A stretch of 64,000 nucleotides of DNA from Bacteroidota bacterium (GTDB lineage Bacteria; Bacteroidota; Bacteroidia; Chitinophagales; Chitinophagaceae): contig JADJQP010000001.1 of NCBI GenBank assembly GCA_016712665.1, positions 248,001 through 312,000 on the forward strand. The letters run 5' to 3'. The position numbers and the translations under genes are program-made. Numbering within the stretch: the stretch's first letter is position 1; each line of letters begins with the position of its first letter. The notes below the pieces were generated by a model. That model saw only the letters and a list, made by a program, of their open reading frames with translations, made no database searches and had not been told where the DNA came from. This document shows positions 1 to 8,304 of the stretch, piece by piece.

Positions 1-147
1 TGCGGCCCTGCTGGTCCTGCAGGACCGGTGGCACCTGCTGGACCGGTTGGTCCGGCTACTCCTTGTGGCCCGGCTGGTCCTGCTGGCCCTGCGGGACCTG
101 TTGCACCGGCTGGCCCTGTTGCGCCTGCCGGTCCTTGAGGACCCGGT
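1..147 (-). repeat. Collagen-type 9-bp-period coding repeat
   Basis: This is a low-complexity, GC-rich tract made of tandem 9-bp units encoding Gly-X-Y triplets on the minus strand. It contrasts with the AT-rich surroundings and continues past the left edge. Such repeats are prone to slippage and to collapse in assembly. Confidence 0.85.
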
Positions 148-569
148 GATCCTACACCAGAGGCAGCATACATTGCATAAGGAACGCTTAATAATTCGCT
201 GGTACCTAAATTATTATAGGCAGCACCACCGGCGGGATCCATTTCAATTTTAATAAATTTACTTCCTACGCCCCAGTTGATGCCGGCCATGGTACCACTC
301 ACTATGGTACCGGTGCCAATACTTACTACAAACAAACCGTAGGTATTTGTAGTTGGAGCATGTGTTTCGGAATAAACAACCGGACCAGCGATGGTACCAT
401 CAATGATTGAAATTTTTAATCCAATGGCTTGCGAAGCCAGCGCATTGCCTGAAGCATCTCGTGCAACGCCTTGATAATTAAATTTTAAGGGCGATTGGGC
501 AACGCTCAGCAAACTAATGAGCATAAACGCACAAAACAACATCGCAATAGATAAGGGGGTCTTTTTCAT
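1..569 (-). CDS. Secreted collagen-like (G-X-Y repeat) protein, C-terminal part missing
   Basis: The reading frame starts with ATG at 569 and runs off the left edge of the window, so only about 189 N-terminal residues are visible. It begins with a hydrophobic signal peptide ([20 protein letters not shown], cleavage probably after VAQ). A domain of about 120 residues follows that opens with [15 protein letters not shown], a module I know from many Bacteroidota surface proteins. From about residue 141 the protein becomes a run of collagen-type Gly-X-Y triplets rich in GPAGPA and GATGPQ. The frame was read by hand because it is open at the window edge. It lies 11 bp downstream of the T9SS cargo gene at 581-1111, so the two are probably co-transcribed. 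Its function is likely structural or adhesive at the cell surface. That is inference from composition, and the missing C-terminus would decide the export route. Confidence 0.8.
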   Translation of the reverse strand, partial: MKKTPLSIAMLFCAFMLISLLSVAQSPLKFNYQGVARDASGNALASQAIGLKISIIDGTIAGPVVYSETHAPTTNTYGLFVVSIGTGTIVSGTMAGINWGVGSKFIKIEMDPAGGAAYNNLGTSELLSVPYAMYAASGVGSPGPQGPAGATGPAGATGPAGPAGPAGPQGVAGPTGPAGATGPAGPAGP

Positions 570-580
570 AATTATATAGT

Positions 581-1111
581 TTAATTTGAGGTTTTTTCAA
601 TTTTATAAGCCGCTTTGCTTACTTGACCCAGCTGCTCATTTGAGGTAAAGGACACTACCAGCATATAATTGCCTGCTGCAAGGGCTGAAATATCAAATGG
701 TACTTGAAGGGTTTGGCTAGTGTTATTAATTTCTTTGTCCTCAATTACTTTTCCATTCATATCATACAAGGAACATTTCATAAGTCCGTTTTTTTTAAAA
801 TCGGCACTCAAAAAAAATAAGCGATCTGTAGGATTTGGGTAAACCCGCACTTGATCAAAAATGAATTGCGATTCCTGAATCGCACTTCCGCTGGAAGGTT
901 TATTTGGTTGCAATAAACCTTGCGTGACAACAATCGATCCGGCGCTTGCTGTATTAACCAAAACCATTTCGCCAATAGACCATTCATAGGTGTTACCGCC
1001 AATAGTGGTATATCCGCCATTGCTATTGATAATGGACGGTTGAATGCTTTGTCCTGAAACGTCCATACAGAAAAAAGTACCCATCATAAAGATGGCAATT
1101 AGTGATTTCAT
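581..1111 (-). CDS. T9SS C-terminal sorting-domain protein, short
   Basis: This encodes 176 residues. A signal peptide (MKSLIAIFMMGTFFCMDVSGQ) is followed by a short segment with the WSIGEMVLVNT pattern that is common in Bacteroidota proteins of unknown function. The last ~75 residues form a type IX secretion sorting domain: VYPNPTDRLFFL, then KCSLYDMNGKVI, then LAAGNYMLVV. The protein should be exported through the inner membrane by Sec and moved over the outer membrane by the type IX system. The mature part before the sorting domain is only about 70 residues, so it is unlikely to be an enzyme. It precedes the collagen-like gene by 11 bp. The actual role is unknown. Confidence 0.8.
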   Translation of the reverse strand: MKSLIAIFMMGTFFCMDVSGQSIQPSIINSNGGYTTIGGNTYEWSIGEMVLVNTASAGSIVVTQGLLQPNKPSSGSAIQESQFIFDQVRVYPNPTDRLFFLSADFKKNGLMKCSLYDMNGKVIEDKEINNTSQTLQVPFDISALAAGNYMLVVSFTSNEQLGQVSKAAYKIEKTSN

Positions 1112-1137
1112 TTGTAAACTATTATTGTTTAAAGGTA

Positions 1138-1145
1138 CAAAATTA
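1138..1145 (-). promoter_or_regulatory. Putative -7 element (TAATTTTG) for the T9SS/collagen-like pair
   Basis: The minus strand reads TAATTTTG here, a full match to the Bacteroidota -7 consensus TAnnTTTG, about 27 bp before the ATG at 1111. I see no convincing -33 TTTG at the usual spacing, so support is partial. Confidence 0.4.
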
Positions 1146-1161
1146 AACTACTTTATAAAAA

Positions 1162-2763
1162 TTATTCGATACTTAACTTTTCAGTTGCAAACGGATGATT
1201 CTCTGCGATAATTTTTAGGATATACACACCGGCCGGTAGTGTTTTTCGTTCAAAAACAAAGGAGCTATTTGAAAGGGTTTTTTGTCTATGAACCAGCCGG
1301 CCTGTAAGGTCGTACACCAACAATTCTTTTTCGCCCTGTAATTTGTTTCCATAAAATGAAATAATCGTATGGGTATTCATTGGATTGGGCGCTATGGTAA
1401 TCTCCAGTGGATCTTGCCATACAGGCTGCATCTGAAGCGGGGCTAAGCACGTTCCGGGCAAATTATGATCCATCCATTTGGCGCGGTCCTTCATCCACTT
1501 TTTAAAATAATTGATTTCATCGGCATAGGTGAGTCCAATATAATAATTCCAATTTATATACGTGCCCAGTATGGGCCATTTTTGAAAATTACGTTGTTGC
1601 GGTAAATTTAAGACCGCGGCAACCGAATCGACCCATTGCGTTATTTTTACATCCGAAAATCGACCCGCCCTCAACTGATTCCAGCGACACTTCACCAAAG
1701 AAGTATAGTTGGTATCTTGTAGCAATTTACTCCACCAATTCGGTACCAAAATGGTATAATTAGGGCAAAGGGCATTGAAGTTATATTGCCATCCTGTTGT
1801 ATCATACGCATCGCAATAATCAGCATTGCCATACGACAAATTGAAATCCCACATAGGACCACAGGTCAATTTGCCTCCCTTGCTATCCTTGTCTTTGTAC
1901 ATGAAACTACTAGATCGGTAACCGTCAACTGTTCGGCCAAATTCTTCCATCAAAAAGAAATCCACAAAAGAGAGTTTGTCAATGAAAGGAGCGTAGCCTA
2001 ACGTCGGGTGCTGAAAATTAGCCCCGTACACTCTTTTTTCAAAGGTATCGACATAGGCTTTGATATAATTTCGTTGTGGGACCGTTAGCGTTGCATACTT
2101 CGGTGCATGATATAAAAATTTTACTTTGTTTTGAAATTGCGATGTCCATTGTGTGGGGCTACCACCGGTAGTTTTATCCACTTTAATAATATACCCCCCT
2201 GTTAGTGAATCACCGGCATTGTCATCAGAATCCAGATTTGCAAGGTCCACGCGGGTATCATCAATTTTTATTTTTTCAAGTAAGGTATAAACGCCGAGGT
2301 ATACATTATTGATCACCAATTCGCAATATACATAGCGGGGCGAATAGGGTTGCATAGCAGCAAAAGAACTAAAGGTAAATTCATTTCTCATCAGGGTTTT
2401 GTCGGGATAGGCACCGTATAAAATCCAGTCGTTATCCTTAGGCATACCTAATAAGGAAACATTTTCGTTTTCACCCACACTATCGCGGGTTTCAAATCCA
2501 TATGATTTTTTGGGATATTGCTGTGAAGTAGAACCCCGAATTTCGATTCCAATTTTTCCAAAATAATGGTTGAACGGATCACTTAAATAATTGGTTTGGC
2601 CGGGTCCATTGTAAATGATTCCCATATCACAGGTCTTCTTTGGATCGTCCACAATGGTTTGTCCATTGGTATTGATGACTATAATGGGTAGGGAGGAACT
2701 TACCAGTTGTGCACTGGCTACATGCGATACCATAACAAAAATGAACATGCCTAGTTTTCTCAT
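1162..2763 (-). CDS. CotH-family protein with T9SS sorting domain
   Basis: This encodes 533 residues. A signal peptide (MRKLGMFIFVMVSHVASAQ) is followed by a CotH-like protein-kinase domain at about 40-430. Typical CotH stretches are visible: GIEIRGSTSQQYPKKSYGFE, DNDWILYGAYPDKTLMRNE, YLGVYTLLEKIKID and CGPMWDFNLSYGN. The D of WDFN is the position expected to bind metal in CotH kinases. The C-terminal ~80 residues are a T9SS sorting domain (IAPNPMNTHTIISFYG, then PAGVYILKI). CotH proteins are atypical kinases first known from spore coats, and many Bacteroidota secrete relatives with unknown substrates. It lies 7 bp downstream of the gene at 2771-3976, which suggests one transcript. Family assignment is firm; the substrate is unknown. 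Confidence 0.88.
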   Translation of the reverse strand: MRKLGMFIFVMVSHVASAQLVSSSLPIIVINTNGQTIVDDPKKTCDMGIIYNGPGQTNYLSDPFNHYFGKIGIEIRGSTSQQYPKKSYGFETRDSVGENENVSLLGMPKDNDWILYGAYPDKTLMRNEFTFSSFAAMQPYSPRYVYCELVINNVYLGVYTLLEKIKIDDTRVDLANLDSDDNAGDSLTGGYIIKVDKTTGGSPTQWTSQFQNKVKFLYHAPKYATLTVPQRNYIKAYVDTFEKRVYGANFQHPTLGYAPFIDKLSFVDFFLMEEFGRTVDGYRSSSFMYKDKDSKGGKLTCGPMWDFNLSYGNADYCDAYDTTGWQYNFNALCPNYTILVPNWWSKLLQDTNYTSLVKCRWNQLRAGRFSDVKITQWVDSVAAVLNLPQQRNFQKWPILGTYINWNYYIGLTYADEINYFKKWMKDRAKWMDHNLPGTCLAPLQMQPVWQDPLEITIAPNPMNTHTIISFYGNKLQGEKELLVYDLTGRLVHRQKTLSNSSFVFERKTLPAGVYILKIIAENHPFATEKLSIE

Positions 2764-2770
2764 AATTGGT

Positions 2771-3976
2771 TTATTGAATGATTAATTTTGAATAGTGCCA
2801 TTCCGTATCAGCAATACGGCAAACGACAAGATACATTCCTTTTGGCAAATTGGTGCAGGTAATCAACTCATTTGAAGAAATATTGCGATACTCGACAATA
2901 ATTTTCCCAGTCAAATCGGTAATGCTCAAATGCGGAATTGGCCGGCGCGACCGAATGGAAATAAATCCCCTGCTTGGATTTGGATAGATACTTAAAGGAT
3001 TCTCACGCTGCATTTCTGGCAAGGCGGTAGCTAAAAATGTATTTTCGCAGATGCCCGGACTAGCAACCTGTACATTGCCTAAACCAATGGAATTTCCGGT
3101 AAACAAACCGTTATAATTGGCTTGTGTTGCAAAATCGGCATGCTTTGCCATACTGATTTCAGAGCCGTTGGCAGTGTTTCGATGTCCGTAGCTATAGTAC
3201 AAATTAGCGGCACTAAAATAGAGACCACAGGGCACACCTGCATTATTATTGGTTAAATAGGCATTTGGCAAAGTGGGCATGGGTATATACGTTCCATGCA
3301 ATGAGCTAGAAGAATAAACCATGGTACCAGTACCAAAGGAAATATATAAATAGAACAAATTCCCATTCTTAAAAATATCGGGATCGGTAGGAACAAAATT
3401 GGTATTGCTTGTGTAGCTTAATCGATGTCCGGTTTGCAGTACAAACTGTGTACCATCACTACCTGCCAATTCCAATGCAGAGTCAAAATATGCCGTACAG
3501 GGAGGATTGGCACAAAGAGCCGGATCGCCAACTATGCCCGTCGAATTTAAAAAAAATAGACATAGTTTTCCATTTTCATCTACAAAAGCAGAAGGGTCTA
3601 CATATTGCACCGGGTTCCCAATATTATCTGTGATACTAACATTCACCGGATTGGGCTCCCACTGGTTGGTACTTTTATCATAGCGTCGAACGGCACCGGG
3701 AGTGTATAGATACAATGTATTGCCCCTGGTGATAACATCCGGCACACTACCTGGGTATCCGCTAAAATTAGGCAGTAGCGACCAATTTTCGGCATCATCA
3801 CTTTCTGCCAACTGTACCGTATGATTTTGGGGGCCACCACAATTTGGAATCGGACAAGAGTGAAAGGAGAGAATATACTTTTTAGTAAAGGGCTGTGCTG
3901 CTGCCATTTGCTGAATAAGTATACTTACAAATAGTATAACAATTCGAAATGCAAGATTATCCATAACTACATGCAA
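2771..3976 (-). CDS. Secreted beta-propeller-like protein with T9SS sorting domain
   Basis: This encodes 401 residues. The frame has two possible starts, ATG at 3976 (MHVV) and ATG at 3964 (MDNLAFRIVILFVS); the second gives a more typical signal peptide. The mature part, about residues 30-310, has repeated short beta motifs resembling five-bladed propellers of glycoside hydrolase family 43/117-like proteins: ESDDAENWSLLPN, GNTLYLYTPGAVRRYDK, DPSAFVDENGKLCLFFLNST and DPDIFKNGNLFYLYIS. I cannot point to a full catalytic triad. The last ~70 residues form a T9SS sorting domain (LSIYPNPSRGFISI, then LPKGMYLVVCRI). It is probably the first gene of a unit with the CotH-like gene. A carbohydrate-related role is inference from fold-like motifs only. 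Confidence 0.7.
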   Translation of the reverse strand: MHVVMDNLAFRIVILFVSILIQQMAAAQPFTKKYILSFHSCPIPNCGGPQNHTVQLAESDDAENWSLLPNFSGYPGSVPDVITRGNTLYLYTPGAVRRYDKSTNQWEPNPVNVSITDNIGNPVQYVDPSAFVDENGKLCLFFLNSTGIVGDPALCANPPCTAYFDSALELAGSDGTQFVLQTGHRLSYTSNTNFVPTDPDIFKNGNLFYLYISFGTGTMVYSSSSLHGTYIPMPTLPNAYLTNNNAGVPCGLYFSAANLYYSYGHRNTANGSEISMAKHADFATQANYNGLFTGNSIGLGNVQVASPGICENTFLATALPEMQRENPLSIYPNPSRGFISIRSRRPIPHLSITDLTGKIIVEYRNISSNELITCTNLPKGMYLVVCRIADTEWHYSKLIIQ

Positions 3977-3994
3977 GTTACAAAAAACTTCTTT

Positions 3995-4002
3995 TACATT
4001 TG
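3995..4002 (+). promoter_or_regulatory. Putative -7 element (TACATTTG) for the thioredoxin pair
   Basis: TACATTTG matches TAnnTTTG exactly, and transcription would start near 4009. That places the ATG at 4000 upstream of the transcript and supports ATG 4027 as the true start of the next gene. Confidence 0.5.
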
Positions 4003-4026
4003 CACTTCAAAAAAATACGAACCTCA

Positions 4027-5115
4027 ATGAAAAAATTGAATATCCTGATTTTGCTGGTGCTGGTGATGAATGCATGTAAGCAAGATGACAAAGCAACAAT
4101 TAGCGGAACAATCAAAAATATCGGTACTGGCGATATTTATTTTATTAAATCGGGAGATGACAAAATCATCGATACCGTAAAAGTAAGCAACGATAAATTT
4201 ACGCATGAATTGAAGTTAACCGAACCAACAGTTTATATGATTAATTTCGGACCCAACCAACAACCCGCCTTTGCCATTTTAGAACCTGGAAGTACCACCG
4301 TGAATTATGAGATGAACGTACTCAATAGTTTGCAGATAAAAGGCGGTAAGGAGCAAGATGTATACAATAATTTTATTACAGAATGTGCGATGGATTTTAA
4401 TAGCATGGACTCTTTGGGAAAAGTAGCTGAATCCAATAAAGATAATATGGAGGTAATTGCCCAATTGCAGCAAGAGTTTTTCAGAATGGACAGTATTGTA
4501 AAAATAAAGCAGAAAGCATTTGTTGAAAAAAATCCAAAAAGCATTGCCTCAGCCTTTTTGGCGGTTAACTATCTAAGCCAAACCCCCGATAAAACCTTTG
4601 AGGAAGTCAATAAGGTGTATGAATCACTTGATAAAAAAATTCAAGAAACCTACTATGGTAAAAAAATAGCCGAGATGGCCAATCAGTTGCGTTCTACTTC
4701 TTTGGGACAAAAGGCTCCCGAATTCACATTAAATGATGTAAATGATAAACCGGTGGCCCTTTCCTCATTTAAGGGCAAAGTAACTCTTGTTGATTTTTGG
4801 GCGAGTTGGTGTGGACCTTGCCGCAAAGAGAACCCCGCTGTAGTGGCTGCTTACAATAAATTTCACGAAAAGGGATTCGAAATATTAGGTGTTTCATTAG
4901 ACGATAATAAATCGAATTGGGAATCGGCCATAAAAAAAGACAATTTGACCTGGACACAGGTTAGTGATTTAAATGGATGGGATTCTAAAGTGGCACAATT
5001 ATATGGTGTTCAATCTATCCCCACCAATTTTTTATTGGATAAGGAAGGAAAAATTATTGCCAAGGATTTACGCGGAGAGGCACTTGAACAGAAATTAAGT
5101 GAAATTTTTCAATAG
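4027..5115 (+). CDS. DUF4369/TlpA-type thioredoxin lipoprotein, paralogue 1
   Basis: This encodes 362 residues from ATG 4027. The frame is open from ATG 4000, but that ATG precedes the likely promoter and gives no proper signal peptide. The N-terminus is a lipoprotein signal with lipobox VMNAC (Cys17). A DUF4369-like beta domain (about 22-110) and a helical linker follow. The C-terminal thioredoxin/AhpC-TSA domain (about 228-362) has active site WCGPC at 261-265 and the cis-Pro loop QSIPTNF. Proteins of this layout are periplasmic thiol-disulfide oxidoreductases related to TlpA/ResA. It is followed after 21 bp by a paralogue of the same layout. Its substrates are unknown. Confidence 0.87.
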   Translation: MKKLNILILLVLVMNACKQDDKATISGTIKNIGTGDIYFIKSGDDKIIDTVKVSNDKFTHELKLTEPTVYMINFGPNQQPAFAILEPGSTTVNYEMNVLNSLQIKGGKEQDVYNNFITECAMDFNSMDSLGKVAESNKDNMEVIAQLQQEFFRMDSIVKIKQKAFVEKNPKSIASAFLAVNYLSQTPDKTFEEVNKVYESLDKKIQETYYGKKIAEMANQLRSTSLGQKAPEFTLNDVNDKPVALSSFKGKVTLVDFWASWCGPCRKENPAVVAAYNKFHEKGFEILGVSLDDNKSNWESAIKKDNLTWTQVSDLNGWDSKVAQLYGVQSIPTNFLLDKEGKIIAKDLRGEALEQKLSEIFQ

Positions 5116-5136
5116 AAATAATCTAATTTTAATTTT

Positions 5137-6237
5137 ATGATTCAGAAATTTTTTAACCTTGTCGCCCTGCTATTGGTTGTTCACGCGGGCAGTTTTGCAG
5201 TTCCTGCAAAAAACAATTTTAAATTGCAAGTCAATGTTTCGGATGAAAAATCCGGATTTCTTTTGCTAAAAAACCTTTCCACAGGAAGTATAGATACCTT
5301 GCATATCAAAAATGGCTTGGCAACATTTGCAGGATATACCCCTGAACCCATACCCCATTTGATTGCTGATGAAGCTAATAAATACCAGTTGTTTTTTGCA
5401 GGCCCTAATGAAGATATAAAAGTGACCATCAAAAAAAAGGAAATGTTGGTTACCTTTTTAGAAGGATCCCCTTCACATGAAATATTCAGAGGACTGATTG
5501 CAGTGCAAGAGCCCCTGCAGCAAATCGGCGGTAGTTTGCAACAGGCCTACTCCAACCCAACTGCAAATACCGACAGCTTAAACAAAGTGATGGATAAGGT
5601 GAATACGAAATTGAAGGAAAATTTTTATGCCTTTTTAAAAACCAATAGTGGAACTGAGGTGGCTGCGTTTGTAATTTATAGTGCGATTAATAACGATCGA
5701 AATATTAAAACTTCGGTGGCTGATGAAATGTTCTCGATATTAACCGGAAAGGCAAGAACGTGTTTTTATGGTACCCAGATGAATACGATGCTGAACAAAT
5801 TACGAGCCGTAGAGGTAGGTACAATTGCACCCGATTTTACCTTACCGGATTCAACAGGTGCTAAAAAATATACGCTTTCTGCCTATCGCGGTCAATATGT
5901 TTTGATTGACTTTTGGGCCAGTTGGTGCGGACCTTGCAAGGCTGAAATTCCGTTTTTAAAAACAGCCTATAATAACTTTCATAAAAAAGGATTTGAAATT
6001 ATTAGTGTTTCGCTTGATGACAAGAAAGACAAGTGGACTACGGCATTGCGACAATATCAAATGCCCTGGATTCATATTTCAGATGTAAAAGGTTTTCAAA
6101 GCGTGGTCAATAATTTGTACCATGTACCCTCTATCCCCAAAACGCTATTGCTTGATAAAACCGGAAAGATTATAGCTACCGACTTAAGAGGTGAGGCGCT
6201 GGATCGCAAATTAGAGGAATTGCTGGGAAAAAATTAA
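5137..6237 (+). CDS. DUF4369/TlpA-type thioredoxin, paralogue 2
   Basis: This encodes 366 residues with a Sec signal peptide (MIQKFFNLVALLLVVHAGSF). Here the signal has no lipobox cysteine, unlike paralogue 1. A DUF4369-like beta domain (about 27-115) is followed by a helical region and a C-terminal thioredoxin domain (about 227-366) with WCGPC at 263-267 and cis-Pro loop PSIPKTL. The last ~135 residues are very similar to the upstream gene (shared FWASWCGPC, the KGFEI.SVSLDD pattern, DLRGEAL), so the pair looks like a tandem duplication. One copy would be membrane-anchored and the other soluble in the periplasm. The partner proteins are not identifiable from the sequence. Confidence 0.86.
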   Translation: MIQKFFNLVALLLVVHAGSFAVPAKNNFKLQVNVSDEKSGFLLLKNLSTGSIDTLHIKNGLATFAGYTPEPIPHLIADEANKYQLFFAGPNEDIKVTIKKKEMLVTFLEGSPSHEIFRGLIAVQEPLQQIGGSLQQAYSNPTANTDSLNKVMDKVNTKLKENFYAFLKTNSGTEVAAFVIYSAINNDRNIKTSVADEMFSILTGKARTCFYGTQMNTMLNKLRAVEVGTIAPDFTLPDSTGAKKYTLSAYRGQYVLIDFWASWCGPCKAEIPFLKTAYNNFHKKGFEIISVSLDDKKDKWTTALRQYQMPWIHISDVKGFQSVVNNLYHVPSIPKTLLLDKTGKIIATDLRGEALDRKLEELLGKN

Positions 6238-6272
6238 TTTAATAAAATATTGTTGTTGCACTCTAATTCCTT

Positions 6273-6301
6273 TTTGGTCTATAGGTAAAGCCGTACTTTC
6301 G
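6273..6301 (+). promoter_or_regulatory. Putative purH promoter
   Basis: TTTG at 6273-6276 and TACTTTCG at 6294-6301 are separated by 17 bp. They match the Bacteroidota -33 TTTG and -7 TAnnTTTG elements, with one mismatch in the latter. The start codon lies 28 bp downstream. Confidence 0.5.
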
Positions 6302-6328
6302 CCTCCTCATTAATGGCATCCTATTTTC

Positions 6329-7816
6329 ATGAATAAAAAGATACAATCCGCACTTATTTCTGTTTTTTATAAAGAGGGCTTAGAAACTCTGGTGCAAACC
6401 TTGCATAAGCTGGGCGTTGCAATATATACTACCGGAGGCACTCAACAATTTATCGAAAAACTGGGCATCCCTTGTATCGCTGTGGAGTCGGTAACCGAAT
6501 ATCCATCCATATTGGGTGGCAGGGTGAAAACCTTACATCCTAAAATGTTTGGAGGTATTTTAGGCAGAAGAAATGTAGATCAGGATTTAGAAGAAATGAA
6601 ACAATATGGCATTCCTGAATTAGATTTGGTAATTGTTGATTTGTATCCTTTTAAAGAAACACTTGCCAGCACAAACGAGGAGGCATTAATCATCGAAAAA
6701 ATTGATATCGGGGGGCCTTCCATGATCCGTGCTGCTGCAAAAAATTACCGAGATGTCACCGTACTTGCCTCTAAAGACGCGTATCAAACGCTGAACGATT
6801 TTTTAATAGCGCAAGAAGGCACTACCACTCTTGAACAGAGGAAATATTTTGCAGCAAACGCTTTTGAGGTTGTGATGCAGTACGATATTGCCATTTCAAA
6901 TTATTTCAATACAAAAACCATACCCTTGCGTTATGGTGAAAACCCGCATCAGCAAGCCCACTTTATCGGCCATTTAGAAGAAATTTTTACCCAATTGCAT
7001 GGAAAGGAACTTTCATATAATAATCTAGTAGATGTGGATGCTGCCTTTCAATTGATTCATGAATTTAAATCGGAGCAAGCGGCCTTTTTTGCCATCATTA
7101 AACATACCAATGTATGTGGTGCAGCTTTACGTCCTTCCGGAATAGAAGCCTGGCAGGCAGCGTTGGCCGGCGATCCGGAAAGTGCCTTTGGTGGAGTATT
7201 GGTGTGCAATGCGGCTATTACTAAAGAAATTGCAGAAGCGATACATGAAATCTTTTTTGAAGTATTAATTGCCAATGATTTTGACCAAGAGGCACTAGAC
7301 ATTTTGCAACAAAAGAAAAATAGAATCTTGCTCAAAAATTTGCAAGGAGAATTTGCCGGAAAAAATGAAAAATCGATTTTAAATGGCACCCTTACGCAAG
7401 AAGCAGATCAAGGTAATTTCACTACCTGGACCGAAGAAGGTGGACGTACCTGCACTGAGGTTGAAAAGCAAGATGCATATTTTGCAAATGCGCTTTGCAA
7501 GCATCTCAAATCGAATGCCATTGCCATTGTAAAAGACCGGCAGATGATTGGCAAGGGCTGTGGACAAACCTCACGAATTGATGCATTAAAACAAGCAATC
7601 GAAAAGGCGGCACAATTTCATTTTGAATTGAAGGGAGCCGTACTGGCATCTGATGCATTTTTTCCATTTGATGATTGCGTAAAAATTGCCCATGCACAGG
7701 GAATTACCGTATTCATCCAACCGGGTGGCAGTATCCGCGATAAAGACTCCATTCAATATTGCAAAGATAATAATTTAGCAATGGTGATTACCGGAATGCG
7801 TCATTTTAAGCATTAG
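6329..7816 (+). CDS. purH: Bifunctional AICAR transformylase / IMP cyclohydrolase
   Basis: This encodes 495 residues, close to the usual ~510 of PurH. It carries out the last two steps of purine synthesis: formyl transfer from 10-formyl-THF to AICAR, then ring closure to IMP in the cytosol. The N-terminal MGS-like IMP cyclohydrolase domain (about 1-145) contains the conserved GGRVKTLHPKMFGGIL stretch. The C-terminal transformylase domain contains LRYGENPHQQA, the catalytic Lys-His pair in IIKHTNVCG, SDAFFPF.D and the terminal IQPGGSIRD...MRHFKH. It has its own likely promoter and is convergent with the small membrane-protein gene. The identification is firm. Confidence 0.97.
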   Translation: MNKKIQSALISVFYKEGLETLVQTLHKLGVAIYTTGGTQQFIEKLGIPCIAVESVTEYPSILGGRVKTLHPKMFGGILGRRNVDQDLEEMKQYGIPELDLVIVDLYPFKETLASTNEEALIIEKIDIGGPSMIRAAAKNYRDVTVLASKDAYQTLNDFLIAQEGTTTLEQRKYFAANAFEVVMQYDIAISNYFNTKTIPLRYGENPHQQAHFIGHLEEIFTQLHGKELSYNNLVDVDAAFQLIHEFKSEQAAFFAIIKHTNVCGAALRPSGIEAWQAALAGDPESAFGGVLVCNAAITKEIAEAIHEIFFEVLIANDFDQEALDILQQKKNRILLKNLQGEFAGKNEKSILNGTLTQEADQGNFTTWTEEGGRTCTEVEKQDAYFANALCKHLKSNAIAIVKDRQMIGKGCGQTSRIDALKQAIEKAAQFHFELKGAVLASDAFFPFDDCVKIAHAQGITVFIQPGGSIRDKDSIQYCKDNNLAMVITGMRHFKH

Positions 7817-7895
7817 AATAAAGGCGCTGCTGTTTGAAATGGTATGGCTCTTTTTCGCCACAACTCAAAATCTCCATGAATGTAGGGATAAGGAA

Positions 7896-8195
7896 TTATG
7901 AATGAAGCTTGATATAAAATAAGCTCATAATAAGGGTGAGGCAAATTGGCACTGCTGTCAGGAGGCTTAAAACCGTGCTTTTTCTTTTTGTATATTTTTT
8001 TAATAATACCTGGTATAGCAATATACTTACTAAAATAGTTGGAATACAATACATACAAAACGCCACCAGATTTCCAGGTTTCAGTAGGTCTAAAATACTA
8101 TGTGTGTCTTTGTCCATCATAAACAGAAGAAGGGTAACTAAAGCAACACTACTGATAATACTAAAAGATTCCTTTGTAAAATGGTATTTTGTCAT
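7896..8195 (-). CDS. Small membrane protein at the end of the eCIS operon
   Basis: This encodes 99 residues from ATG 8195 (MTKYHFTKESF); ATG 8201 is an alternative. The frame is open upstream to 8339 but that part overlaps the ATPase gene. Three hydrophobic stretches are visible: SIISSVALVTLLLFMM, LVAFCMYCIPTILVSILLY and STVLSLLTAVPICLTLIMSL. The gene lies about 110 bp past the AAA+ ATPase stop and may be the last gene of the eCIS unit. One added base in the A-run of the sense strand near 8000-8010 would replace the third helix by a soluble tail ending at 7813. Given the other homopolymer lesions in this window, that version is possible. No family was recognised. A small membrane protein here could serve in particle release or membrane anchoring, but this is speculation. 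Confidence 0.5.
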   Translation of the reverse strand: MTKYHFTKESFSIISSVALVTLLLFMMDKDTHSILDLLKPGNLVAFCMYCIPTILVSILLYQVLLKKYTKRKSTVLSLLTAVPICLTLIMSLFYIKLHS

Positions 8196-8304
8196 AATCA
8201 TACTTTGGTTTATTAACGTGGAAGACCGTAAAATATTGTGCCGATAATATGGCTTATGGTTTTGATGGTAGAAATAGCTGTGTACCGGACAAACCTTCAA
8301 ATGC

